In this document: one piece after another, positions 26,448 to 34,992 of the stretch
Position numbering within the stretch: position 1 is the first letter of the stretch
How the letters are laid out: each line of letters opens with the position of its first letter
From: Sphingomonas sp.
GTDB taxonomy: Bacteria > Pseudomonadota > Alphaproteobacteria > Sphingomonadales > Sphingomonadaceae
Length of the DNA stretch: 64,000 bases
NCBI RefSeq assembly: GCF_024508665.1
Contig: NZ_JANINP010000007.1
Span: 496,001 to 560,000 of the forward strand
Direction of reading: 5' to 3'
Notes under the pieces: generated by a model
What the model was told of the DNA's origin: nothing
Databases searched by the model: none
Seen by the model: only the letters and a program-made list of their open reading frames with translations
Made by a program: the position numbers and the translations under genes

Positions 26448-27040
26448 TGGCAAAGCACCAGGCCTTGGCGGCGATCGGCGCCGCGATCCGCGGCCTGGTG
26501 ATGGAGCGTTACCCGCGCGACGAATTCGACACGCTCGATGTCCAGCTTATCCAGTTCAGCGATATCGAAAAGGGCTTGGCGGGCGAGGGATTCGGCATCC
26601 TGTTGTGGCGCGTTGCAATCAACTTGCAGCGTCGCGCGCGCGGCCCGCGCACCGACATTTTCGGCAATCGCTTCCGACCGTCGTTGCCGGTCGATCTGAG
26701 CTTCCTCATTGTTCCCTATACCAATGATGCCGAAAAGCATTTGCGCATGCTCGGCTGGGTAATGCGCGCGCTGGAGGATGCCGGCACGCTGACCGCCAGC
26801 CAGCTCAACCATTACCTCCAGGAAAGCGACGTCTTCGCGCCGGAGGAGGATGTCGAACTGGTCTGCGACCCGCTCGCGATCGGCGACCATCTGTCGATGT
26901 GGGACCGCATGCGCAAGCACCCACCGATCGGCGCCTTCTATCTCGTGCGTATGGCGTTGCTCGACAGCGACCAGCAGATCCACGAATATCCTCAGGTTGT
27001 CGAGCGCGACTTCCAGGCCGGAGCGATGGCCAATGGATGA
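26447..27040 (+). CDS. eCIS tail terminator protein (Afp16/Pvc16, DUF4255)
   Basis: A 197-residue protein of the DUF4255 family, which in Afp and PVC particles caps the end of sheath and tube away from the baseplate and fixes tail length. Family features: an N-terminal helix (LAAIGAAIRGLVMERYPRDE), INLQRRARGP, LSFLIVPYTNDAEKHLRMLG in the middle, then MRALEDAGTLTASQL and PPIGAFYLVRMALLDSD at the C-terminal strand. It overlaps the previous gene by 1 nt and the next by 8 nt. Its place at the start of the structural genes is common for eCIS loci. Confidence 0.85.
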   Translation: MAKHQALAAIGAAIRGLVMERYPRDEFDTLDVQLIQFSDIEKGLAGEGFGILLWRVAINLQRRARGPRTDIFGNRFRPSLPVDLSFLIVPYTNDAEKHLRMLGWVMRALEDAGTLTASQLNHYLQESDVFAPEEDVELVCDPLAIGDHLSMWDRMRKHPPIGAFYLVRMALLDSDQQIHEYPQVVERDFQAGAMANG

Positions 27041-27932
27041 GTTCGCCGATCCGGCCACGGTCGACACGGTCACGCTGGCGCAGCCGGTGGCGCTGATGTT
27101 CCGCGACGCGTCGGATCTCAGCCAGGTTACCGACGGCATCCAAGTCACCGTTCACGATAGCAAATTGCCAATGACCAAATGCAATTTGCAGGTGGTGCCG
27201 TCGGGTTGGTGGACCGCGCCGCGATTGCCCGGGTTCGCTGGCTGGCCTTCCGACCGCGACCGCAGCTTCGTTGTCGAAGTCAGCGACTCCTATGGCCGCT
27301 ACCTGCCCACCCGCTTCGGCTTCGACATAGGCAAGGCGCCACCGGCGGTGCGTCCCGGAGCCCCCGGCGAGATCAGCCCTTGGACCAACTGGGCCGGCCT
27401 CAATGCCGCGCGTACCCGGCCGATCCGCCCCGATGTCGCTCCTGCGGGATACCAGCCCGATTACCTCCCGCTGTTCCCTACGGTGGCACGTGCCACGGCC
27501 GGCCCGCGCGCCGAGATCCGCGCGCAATTGATGGTGCTCGCCGCCGACGATTCGCTGCGTCCGGCACGCTGGGCGGCGATGACCGTGCAGATCGGTACCA
27601 AGATCGTAGGATTGGGAGTCGCCGATGCCGGCGGTGCGCTGGTCACCGCGTTCGGCTACCCGCCTTATCCCGCGCAGACGCCATCGAGTGGCCCGCGCCC
27701 GGCCATCAGCTGGCCCGCCAATATCAGCGTCTATTTCGACGATCTGGCTGACCCGCAGCCTGATCTCGGGATGATTCTGAAACAGCTCAACGGCACCGCG
27801 GCGACTGCGCTCGCCAGTCTGCCTGCGATAGCGCTGGGGCCGCAGGACCTCACTCTCGGCCAACCCCTGGTGCTGAGGACCGCGCTCTCGCCCACCGAAA
27901 CCGCCTCCAGCCTGTACCTGAAAACCGCATGA
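27033..27932 (+). CDS. Uncharacterised eCIS-locus protein, beta-rich
   Basis: A 299-residue protein starting MDEFADPATVDTVTLAQPVA. The first 100 residues look like a beta-sandwich (ALMFRDASDLSQVTDGIQVT, then RSFVVEVSDSYGRYLPTRFG), of the kind seen in carboxypeptidase-regulatory-like or Ig-like domains in eCIS loci. The rest is Pro/Ala-rich with further strands. There are no enzymatic motifs. The ATG at 27033 lies inside the last codons of the DUF4255 gene; the frame is open further upstream only as an overlap. A structural or decorating role is likely, but the family is not recognised. Confidence 0.65.
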   Translation: MDEFADPATVDTVTLAQPVALMFRDASDLSQVTDGIQVTVHDSKLPMTKCNLQVVPSGWWTAPRLPGFAGWPSDRDRSFVVEVSDSYGRYLPTRFGFDIGKAPPAVRPGAPGEISPWTNWAGLNAARTRPIRPDVAPAGYQPDYLPLFPTVARATAGPRAEIRAQLMVLAADDSLRPARWAAMTVQIGTKIVGLGVADAGGALVTAFGYPPYPAQTPSSGPRPAISWPANISVYFDDLADPQPDLGMILKQLNGTAATALASLPAIALGPQDLTLGQPLVLRTALSPTETASSLYLKTA

Positions 27933-27964
27933 GCTGGCGCAACTGAAGACGAAGGAGACGCCGA

Positions 27965-30193
27965 ATGCCTGAATATCTAGCGCCGGGAGTCTTTGTCGAG
28001 GAAGTCTCTTTCCGCGCCAAGTCGATCGAAGGGGTGAGTACCACCACCACTGGCTTCGTCGGCGCCACGCGCTACGGCCCGCTCGATATCGAGCCCGACA
28101 TCGTCACCTCGCTGGTCGAGTTCGAGCGCGTCTATGGCGGCAAGCAGAAGCTCGCCTTCACCGACGCCGGGCTGCCGATCGACAATTATATGTGGAACGC
28201 CGTGCGCGCCTTTTTCGAGGAAGGCGGCAAGCGGCTCTACATCGCCCGAGCATTCGATTTCGGCGTCGGTGGCGACGATACGCCGCAGCAGATCATCAAC
28301 AAGATCGAGGCGAGCTACGCCAAGGTCGTGAATCCGGTGCCGCCGGCGAATGTCGCGATCCGCGCGCGCTTTCCGGGACTGGCCGGCCAGTCCCGTGTGC
28401 GGCTGATGTTCGCCGTTTCGCAGAACCGGTTGACGATCAGCGATGGCAGGGCCGTGCTGCAGGCCTCCGCCAATCGCGACGTGGTCTCGGTCACCGGCGC
28501 CGATGTCAATACCGTGGCCGGAGAGGCCAAGCTCTATGTCCTCAATCGCAACGACCAGAACGACACCTGGACGTTCGACGACGAGAGCGGACTCCCCGCC
28601 AACAGCTTCGAGCTCCAGCATCTTGCGAACCAGCCCACGGCCAAGGTGCAGACTGTCACCGCCACGGTCTATGTCGAACCGACAGTTGAGGGACTGCCGT
28701 TCTTTGCCGCGGCGGATCTCGCGCTCGACACCGGGCACCGGGTCGCCGGCAAGCCGGATTCTCTGTTCGACTATTTCGCCGCCGAGCCGGCCAATCTGTC
28801 GGATTCGCGGATGATCCCCATCGTCATTCGCGCGCTGACCGTCGACGAGGCGACGGTCGAGCGCGACAATGCCGCTGCGGCACAGACGGCTGCGGGAACC
28901 GCAGTCACCGATGCGGCGGCAGTGGTGGCGCAGAAAACGCAGGACCATCAGGACGCGCTCGATGCCCAGGCGGCGCTGCCGGGCGGTGCCACGGCGCAAC
29001 AGAAAAAGGACGCGCAAAAGGCGGTAGACGATACGGATAAGGCTCTCAATTTGGCTAATGCGGCAAAGGCCGCGGCCGATACGGCCAAAGCCAATGCCGA
29101 TCAGATCAAGGCTGCGGCCGATGCCGCCTTTGCCGCCGCCAATGTCGATGAGAGTCCGAGCGGCCTTGCGTTCCTGAGAGGGTATGTCGTTCCCGCACCG
29201 ACCGCCAACCGCTTCACATTGGAGCAGCTGTTCGCTCTGGCCGATCCGACCAAACCCGACATCGTGATGGACGCGGCCTTCTATCTGACCGGCGGCAATG
29301 ACGGAGTGATCCCCCGCCAAGCCGCCTATGAGGGCGAGGAAGATCCGACGACCAACCGCAAGTCCGGGCTGGTCGCGTTCGAGGATATCGAGGACATTTC
29401 AATCGTCGCCGCACCCGGCTCGACCTTCGTCGACACCGATGCACAGGCGGTCGCCAACGTGCTGATCGCGCATGCGCAGAACATGCGCTACCGGATCGCA
29501 GTCCTCGATTCGATCAAGGGTCAGTCGATCGCCGATACGCGCGCCTATCGCGCCAAGTTCGATAGTTCCTATTCGGCTTTCTACTATCCCTGGGTGCGCA
29601 TCGTCGATCCGGAAACGGGTCAGGAGAACCATTATCCGCCATCGGGATTCGTGTCGGGCATCTATGCGCGAAACGACATCAACCGCGCGGTCTACAAGGC
29701 GCCCGCCAACGAAGTGGTGACGCTCGCCCTCGGCTTCGAGAAGCAGATCAACAAGGCGCAGCAGGAAGTGCTCAATCCTGAGGGGGTCAATTGTTTCCGC
29801 TATTTCGAGGGACGGGGGATGCGCCTGTGGGGCGCGCGCACGATGTCGAGCGATCCCGAATGGAAGTACGTCAACCTCCGACGCTATTTCGCCTATCTTG
29901 AGCGCTCGATCGACAAGGGTACGCAATGGGCGGTGTTCGAGCCGAATGGCGAGCGCCTGTGGGCGAACGTCAAGCGCACGATCAGCGATTTCCTGCTCAA
30001 CGAATGGCAATCCGGCGCGCTGCTCGGCGACAAGCCCGAGAAGGCGTTTTTCGTCAAATGCGACCGTTCGACGATGACGCAGAACAATCTCGATAACGGA
30101 CAACTCGTCTGTCTGGTCGGCGTCGCGGCGCTGAAGCCGGCCGAATTCGTCATCTTCCGCATCGGCCAATGGACGGCCGACAGCAAGGCCTGA
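27965..30193 (+). CDS. eCIS contractile sheath protein 1 with a long Ala-rich helical insert
   Basis: A 742-residue tail sheath protein (Afp2/3/4-like). The N-terminus MPEYLAPGVFVEEVSFRAKS and TTGFVGATRYGP are classic sheath features. The C-terminal part (WAVFEPNGERLWANVKRTIS, then FLLNEWQSGALLGDKPEKAF) is the conserved sheath core that builds the contractile mesh. Residues about 294-394 (nt 28844-29146) are a roughly 100-residue Ala/Asp/Lys-rich stretch predicted as a long helical hairpin or coiled coil, absent from ordinary sheaths. It should face outward. The GGAG ribosome site lies before the ATG at 27965. Confidence 0.9.
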   Translation: MPEYLAPGVFVEEVSFRAKSIEGVSTTTTGFVGATRYGPLDIEPDIVTSLVEFERVYGGKQKLAFTDAGLPIDNYMWNAVRAFFEEGGKRLYIARAFDFGVGGDDTPQQIINKIEASYAKVVNPVPPANVAIRARFPGLAGQSRVRLMFAVSQNRLTISDGRAVLQASANRDVVSVTGADVNTVAGEAKLYVLNRNDQNDTWTFDDESGLPANSFELQHLANQPTAKVQTVTATVYVEPTVEGLPFFAAADLALDTGHRVAGKPDSLFDYFAAEPANLSDSRMIPIVIRALTVDEATVERDNAAAAQTAAGTAVTDAAAVVAQKTQDHQDALDAQAALPGGATAQQKKDAQKAVDDTDKALNLANAAKAAADTAKANADQIKAAADAAFAAANVDESPSGLAFLRGYVVPAPTANRFTLEQLFALADPTKPDIVMDAAFYLTGGNDGVIPRQAAYEGEEDPTTNRKSGLVAFEDIEDISIVAAPGSTFVDTDAQAVANVLIAHAQNMRYRIAVLDSIKGQSIADTRAYRAKFDSSYSAFYYPWVRIVDPETGQENHYPPSGFVSGIYARNDINRAVYKAPANEVVTLALGFEKQINKAQQEVLNPEGVNCFRYFEGRGMRLWGARTMSSDPEWKYVNLRRYFAYLERSIDKGTQWAVFEPNGERLWANVKRTISDFLLNEWQSGALLGDKPEKAFFVKCDRSTMTQNNLDNGQLVCLVGVAALKPAEFVIFRIGQWTADSKA

Positions 30194-30204
30194 GGGGAAG
30201 TACC

Positions 30205-30657
30205 ATGGCTGTCAAACGCGACCGTCCCTACGTCCAGTTCAACTTCCTGGTCGACCTGGGCGACGGCAATACCGAAGGACCCGATGCCGGCTTCCAGGAA
30301 GTCTCCGGCATCGGCATGGAGGTGACCGTTTCCGAATATCGCACGGGCAATGCGCGAGAAAATTCGGTGATGAAGATCACCGGGCTCAACAAGATGAGCG
30401 ACGTGACGATGAAGCGCGGCGTGATCGGCTCGCTGAACCTCTATCAATGGCTCGACGACATCCGCAACGGCAACCAAAACGCTCTGCGCAACGTCACCGT
30501 CCAGCTCCAGAACGAGGACCATACCGCGGTCGTCGCCACCTGGAAGCTGCTGCGCGCGCGGATCATCAAGAACACCAATGGCCCGTTCAACGCCAAGGGC
30601 ACCGATGTCGCGATGGAAGAGCTGACGCTCTCCTACGAACGGCTGGAAATGGAGTGA
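30205..30657 (+). CDS. eCIS inner tube protein 1 (Afp1/Hcp-like)
   Basis: A 150-residue tube subunit of the gp19/Hcp-like family that stacks as hexamers inside the sheath. Visible landmarks are YVQFNFLVDLGDGNTEGPDA, FQEVSGIGMEVTVSEYRTGN, KITGLNKMSDVTMKRGVIGS and the closing MEELTLSYERLEME, all typical of Afp1/5-type tubes. The ATG at 30205 has GAGGGGAAG upstream; the frame opens slightly earlier in the sheath gene. It follows sheath 1 by 11 nt. Confidence 0.92.
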   Translation: MAVKRDRPYVQFNFLVDLGDGNTEGPDAGFQEVSGIGMEVTVSEYRTGNARENSVMKITGLNKMSDVTMKRGVIGSLNLYQWLDDIRNGNQNALRNVTVQLQNEDHTAVVATWKLLRARIIKNTNGPFNAKGTDVAMEELTLSYERLEME

Positions 30658-30664
30658 GCCACGC

Positions 30665-33466
30665 GTGAAGCCGCTCGCCCGCCTTCCCGGCATCTATGTC
30701 GACCGCGTCGATCCGCCGGCACCCGAAGGATTGCCGCGGATGGACGTCGCGGTCTTTGTCGGGTTGGCAGCGAGCGGACCGGTGCACCGCGCGATAGCAC
30801 TCGAAAGCGTCGCCGCGTTCGAAGCGGTGTTTGGTGATGATCTGCCGCTGGCGTTCGATCCGGGGCGAGGGGAGACGATCTTTTCCAACCTCGCGCGGAG
30901 CGTGCGGGCGTTCTTCTCGAACGGCGGGCGGCGCTGCTGGGTCGTGCGCGTGGCGATGACGGCGGACCTGGCCGACCTGTGGGCAGCGACGGCCAGCGGC
31001 GCGACGCGCTCTAGCTTCGCGCTGTCGGGCATCCTCGCCCGCGCGCCGACCAGCGGCGGGGCAGGCTCGACCGTGCGTCCGGCCTTGCTGGCGGCGCGCA
31101 GCCTCGGCTCCTGGGCGGACGAGACGTCGCTATCGGCCCGCGTCCTGCGCGAAAGCGTGACGATCGACGCTCCCAAGGCGCTCGCCGCGCGCGGCTTCAC
31201 TTTCGTCGATCGCAACGGGCTCGCCGCCGGCGACATGCTGGAGCTTGCTGCGCGCAACGGCTCGTCGGTGCGCTACGCCAAGGTGGTGCGCGTCGACAGC
31301 GGCATTGTCTGGGCGCTGTGGATCGCCGGCTTCGTGCCGCTCGATACCGGCGGCGCCAGCGAGACCGGCCAGGCCCAGGTGGCGGGCGATTCCCGCTTGT
31401 ACGACGCGACGATCACCGAGGGCGAGGTGACGTCGCTGACGATAACCGAAGCAGTGGCGACGAGCCCGCTCGTCCTCGGCCGCTGGGTCAAGTTCGAACG
31501 CCAGGGCAAGGCCGACTGGCTGATGATCGACCGGATCGATCCCAAGGACCGCAAGACCGCGATCGGCCGCGCCTGGCGGCAGGTCGGATCGCAAATGCCG
31601 CAAGGCGATTTCGCCGCGCGCCGCTGCACGCTCGAGATTGCCGAGAATGCCGGTGATGCGCGCAGTTCCACGTCAGGTATCGGGCTTGCCCGCGAGCACC
31701 CGGCGGCGATCCAGGCGGTGCTCGACGACGATCTGTTCTACGCCCCTGCCGACAGCCGCGCCGGCGCGCGTCGCGCCGCTTTCGCGCTGACCGAGGCCGA
31801 GCGGGTGCGGCTCGCCGCCGCGACGCCGCGGCCCGAGGCTGTATCACTGTTCGGCGGTCCGGACTTCACTGCCGCCGACCGCGTGGCGCTCCGCACCGGC
31901 TGGCTGCCGCTTGGGCTCGGCGCGGCGTTCGGCGAGCCTGCGCGCGCGATCCACTCGGACGCCGACGCGCTCGCGCGCGATGGGCTGGACGCGATCGACG
32001 AACGGCTGTTCCTCGATCCGCGGCTCGCTTCTCTCACCCTGACCGGGCTTGCCGCCGAGGCCGAGCGGTTGCGCGATCTCGAAGAACAGCAATTATTCGG
32101 AATCCACGCCGCGATCGACATTCCGAGCGATCTCTACTCGCCCGCCAGCCTGATCGCGGTGCCCGATGCTGCCCAGCCGGCGATCGCGCCCGCCGCCGAC
32201 CGCCATCAGCCGCCTGCGCCCAAGCCCGGCGAGCAGGACCTGCCGCGCTGGATCAACCATCTCGACGGTTGTCCGCCGGTAACGCCCGTCGGCACGCTGA
32301 CCGGCCCCGACTGGAGCCGCTTCCTCGACGGCGAGACCGAGGTGCTCGCCACGCCGGTCTTGATCGATCCGCCCACATCGTCGCCCGACGGTAATTATGC
32401 GATCGAATGGCAAGCCGACGTCACGGGCACGGTCTATGTGTTCGAGGAGGCAGCCCGCTTCGATTTCGCCGACGCCGCGGAGGTGCTGCGCGCCCCCAAT
32501 GCGACCAGCTACGCGGCGACCGCGCGGGCCGAAGGCACCTATTATTACCGCCTCCACGTCGAGCGAGCGGGCAACACCAGCCAATATACCGCCTGTCGAG
32601 TGGTGGTGCGCAAGACCGGCATGGTCGTCGTCGCCGACGATAGTGACGCGATCGGCGAACGGTTGCGGCGGGTCCAGGTGCCGTTGCTTCGGCTGTGTGC
32701 CGCGACCCAGGATTTCTTCGCCTTGCTCTCATTGCCGCGCGATTTCCGCGCTGCCGAAGCGGGTGATCACGCACGAGCGCTGTCGAAACTTGCCCCGGGT
32801 TTCGGCGATACCGATGCCCTCGGTGCTGCGGAAAGCCGGGTGCTCAGCTACGGGGCACTCTATCACCCCTGGCTGGCGGCGCGGCAGGATCAGGGCCTTT
32901 CCGCCACCGCGCCCGATGGCGCGATCGCCGGGCTCTATGCGCGTCGCGCAACCGCCCGCGGCGCCTGGATCGCACCAGCGAATGATACACTAGCCGATAT
33001 CCTGGGGCTCGACCCGGCGATTCCGGACGGCGACCTTGCTGGCCTCGATGCCGCGCAGGTGAATGTGCTCCGCCGCCTGCCGGCGGGCTTCACCGTTCTC
33101 GACGAGGACACGCTGTCCGAGGATGCCGATTGGCGGCAGGTCCATGTGCGCCGGCTGATGATGCTGATCCGCCGCACCGCGCTGCGCCGCGGGTTCACCT
33201 ATGTCTTCGAGCCCAATGGCGACGTCACGCGCCGCGCCGTCGAGCGCAGCTTTTCGACGATGCTCGACGACCTCGAGACGCGCGGGGCGTTCGCCAGCGA
33301 ACAGCCGGGTGGGGCCTGGCGGGTGCAACTGCCCGAGGCGGCCAATGATCGCGACGAGGGCAGGTTGACGGTCGAGATCGCGGTCGTGCCGGCCAACGCC
33401 CTGCGCACGCTCGTCCTGCGGCTCACCCAGGTGGGCAACCGCCTGACCATCGGGGAGGTCGCCTGA
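30665..33466 (+). CDS. eCIS sheath protein 2 with an embedded FN3-like domain
   Basis: A 933-residue sheath-family protein, much longer than usual. The N-terminus KPLARLPGIYVDRVDPPAPE and VAVFVGLAASGPVH match sheath domain I, and SVRAFFSNGGRRCWVVRVA is also typical. The C-terminal core includes LMMLIRRTALRRGFTYVFEP and RRAVERSFSTMLDDLETRGA. Between these, residues about 562-650 (nt 32350-32620) read like a fibronectin type III domain: NYAIEWQADVTGTVYVFEEA, ending EGTYYYRLHVERAGNTSQY. This would be displayed on the particle surface. The start is GTG at 30665. Large Afp4-like sheath variants form the baseplate-proximal ring in known particles, which may apply here. Confidence 0.87.
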   Translation: MKPLARLPGIYVDRVDPPAPEGLPRMDVAVFVGLAASGPVHRAIALESVAAFEAVFGDDLPLAFDPGRGETIFSNLARSVRAFFSNGGRRCWVVRVAMTADLADLWAATASGATRSSFALSGILARAPTSGGAGSTVRPALLAARSLGSWADETSLSARVLRESVTIDAPKALAARGFTFVDRNGLAAGDMLELAARNGSSVRYAKVVRVDSGIVWALWIAGFVPLDTGGASETGQAQVAGDSRLYDATITEGEVTSLTITEAVATSPLVLGRWVKFERQGKADWLMIDRIDPKDRKTAIGRAWRQVGSQMPQGDFAARRCTLEIAENAGDARSSTSGIGLAREHPAAIQAVLDDDLFYAPADSRAGARRAAFALTEAERVRLAAATPRPEAVSLFGGPDFTAADRVALRTGWLPLGLGAAFGEPARAIHSDADALARDGLDAIDERLFLDPRLASLTLTGLAAEAERLRDLEEQQLFGIHAAIDIPSDLYSPASLIAVPDAAQPAIAPAADRHQPPAPKPGEQDLPRWINHLDGCPPVTPVGTLTGPDWSRFLDGETEVLATPVLIDPPTSSPDGNYAIEWQADVTGTVYVFEEAARFDFADAAEVLRAPNATSYAATARAEGTYYYRLHVERAGNTSQYTACRVVVRKTGMVVVADDSDAIGERLRRVQVPLLRLCAATQDFFALLSLPRDFRAAEAGDHARALSKLAPGFGDTDALGAAESRVLSYGALYHPWLAARQDQGLSATAPDGAIAGLYARRATARGAWIAPANDTLADILGLDPAIPDGDLAGLDAAQVNVLRRLPAGFTVLDEDTLSEDADWRQVHVRRLMMLIRRTALRRGFTYVFEPNGDVTRRAVERSFSTMLDDLETRGAFASEQPGGAWRVQLPEAANDRDEGRLTVEIAVVPANALRTLVLRLTQVGNRLTIGEVA

Positions 33467-33948
33467 TGGCCGACAACGAGCCCCTCGTCTATCCGTACAC
33501 CAACTTCAGCTTTTCGGTGGAGATCTACCCCGACGGCGACAGCGCGCCGCTGGTCGGCGGCGCCTTTTCCGATTGCGACGGCCTCGAGATGACGATGGAC
33601 GTCAAGACCATTCGCGAAGGCGGCGCCAACGATCGCGCCTATCGCGTCGCCGGGCCGGTCAGCTACGGCAACATCACGCTCAAGCGCGGGATGACCAATT
33701 CCTACGATCTCTGGAAATGGTTCCAGCGCTCGGTCCAGGATCCGGCGCTGCGCGCGGACGCCGAAATCGTGCTGACCGCGCCCGACGGCCCGCGCACCGA
33801 ACGCGCCCGTTTCCAGCTCTATCGCTGCCTGCCGATCAAGCTGAAGGCCCCACCGCTCAACGCCAAGGACAGCCAGATCGCGATCGAGGAATTGCAGATC
33901 GCCTATGAGCGGTTCGAGCTCGGCCAGATCGCGGGAGGCGGCGCATGA
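33466..33948 (+). CDS. eCIS inner tube protein 2 (Afp5-like)
   Basis: A 160-residue tube-family protein, divergent from the first one: YPYTNFSFSVEIYPDGDSAP, FSDCDGLEMTMDVKTIREGG, then VSYGNITLKRGMTNSYDLWK and AIEELQIAYERFELGQ at the end. In Afp/PVC particles the second tube protein forms the ring that joins the main tube to the spike, so the same role is likely here. It overlaps the sheath gene by 1 nt (TGATG) and the next gene by 4 nt. Confidence 0.9.
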   Translation: MADNEPLVYPYTNFSFSVEIYPDGDSAPLVGGAFSDCDGLEMTMDVKTIREGGANDRAYRVAGPVSYGNITLKRGMTNSYDLWKWFQRSVQDPALRADAEIVLTAPDGPRTERARFQLYRCLPIKLKAPPLNAKDSQIAIEELQIAYERFELGQIAGGGA

Positions 33949-34802
33949 CCACCCCCGCGCTCGTCAAGGCCCAGCTCATCGAGATGAAGGAGGATCTGAA
34001 GTCCGAACTGCCGGAAGGCGAAGGCGGCAAGAAGATCGACGTCCAGTTCAATCCCGATTCGATGAAGGTCAGCTTTGCCAACCAGCTCGTCCAGCCGTCG
34101 GGCGGCGACCAGTCGGGTGGCACCAGTGGGCGCCAGTTCGTCGGCGCGGGAACGACCAAGCTCGCGCTGACCTTGTGGTTCGACATCACCCAGCCGGCCA
34201 AGACCCCGGTCGACGACGTGCGGCGGATGACCAAGGACGTCATCCACTTCATCACCCCGCGCAAATCGAAGAAAGATCCCAAGAAGATGACGCCGCCGGC
34301 AGCGCGCTTCGTATGGGGCAGCTTCATCTTCGACGGGATGGTCGAGAGCCTCGAGGAATCGCTCGAATACTTCTCACCGGACGGCAAGCCGATCCGTGCC
34401 AGCGTCGCCATCTCGCTCAGCCAGCAGAAAATCCTGGTGTCTGATTTCAGTGCCAATCCAAACGCGCCCCAGCGTCCCGGCCAGCGGCCGATGACCCCGG
34501 CGAAGCAAGGCGATTCGATCCAGGACATGGTCAGTGGCCAGGGCACGGGGGCCGGCGGCGCCTCGGGCGACACGGGCGGCGGGGGACCGGGCGGCGGCTG
34601 GCAGGGAGTCGCGGCGGGCAACGGCATCGAGGATCCGCTGCGGCTCCAGCCCGGCGCGCTGGTCGACCTCAGCCTGACCGCCGATGTCGGCGGCGGGTTC
34701 GGGGTGGGCGGCGCGGTCGGCTCGCCACCGGCGACCGGCGCCAGCCTGCCGTCGCTCAGCATCTCGATCCAGCCGCCACGCCCACAACTCGGCCTCGCCT
34801 GA
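33945..34802 (+). CDS. eCIS tube-spike adaptor (Afp7/Pvc7-like, CIS_tube with LysM-like end)
   Basis: A 285-residue protein. The N-terminal CIS_tube-type domain reads KKIDVQFNPDSMKVSFANQL, then GTTKLALTLWFDITQPAKTP, RFVWGSFIFDGMVESLEESL and EYFSPDGKPIRASVAISLSQ, a pattern close to Afp7 and to phage gp53-like adaptors. After a Gly/Pro-rich linker (about 170-215), WQGVAAGNGIEDPLRLQPG looks like the second half of a LysM domain. This protein should sit between tube 2 and the spike, as Afp7 does. The C-terminal tail GGGFGVGGAVG is unusually Gly-rich. Confidence 0.87.
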   Translation: MTTPALVKAQLIEMKEDLKSELPEGEGGKKIDVQFNPDSMKVSFANQLVQPSGGDQSGGTSGRQFVGAGTTKLALTLWFDITQPAKTPVDDVRRMTKDVIHFITPRKSKKDPKKMTPPAARFVWGSFIFDGMVESLEESLEYFSPDGKPIRASVAISLSQQKILVSDFSANPNAPQRPGQRPMTPAKQGDSIQDMVSGQGTGAGGASGDTGGGGPGGGWQGVAAGNGIEDPLRLQPGALVDLSLTADVGGGFGVGGAVGSPPATGASLPSLSISIQPPRPQLGLA

Positions 34803-34812
34803 AGGAGTCACT

Positions 34813-34974
34813 ATGTCGGTCGTCATCAACGAATTCGAAGCGGTCGCCGAAACCGTTCCGCCCGCCGGAGGTGGTGGCGGCGAGGCCAGCGGCAGCAAGG
34901 CGATCAAGCCGCACGATCTAGTTCGCCCATCCTCGCGCATCGCCCGCCGCAAGGCGCGGGTCTGGGCGCACTGA
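34813..34974 (+). CDS. 53-residue eCIS-locus small protein
   Basis: A short frame starting MSVVINEFEAVAETVPPAGG and ending SSRIARRKARVWAH. The ATG has a very good ribosome site (AAGGAG, 5 nt spacing), and the gene fills the gap between the adaptor and the spike genes (10 nt before, 18 nt after), so translation is likely. It has an acidic start, a Gly/Ser-rich middle and a basic C-terminus. No family is recognised. It may be a small baseplate or spike cofactor. Confidence 0.65.
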   Translation: MSVVINEFEAVAETVPPAGGGGGEASGSKAIKPHDLVRPSSRIARRKARVWAH

Positions 34975-34992
34975 AGGGAGATCGGACCGATC

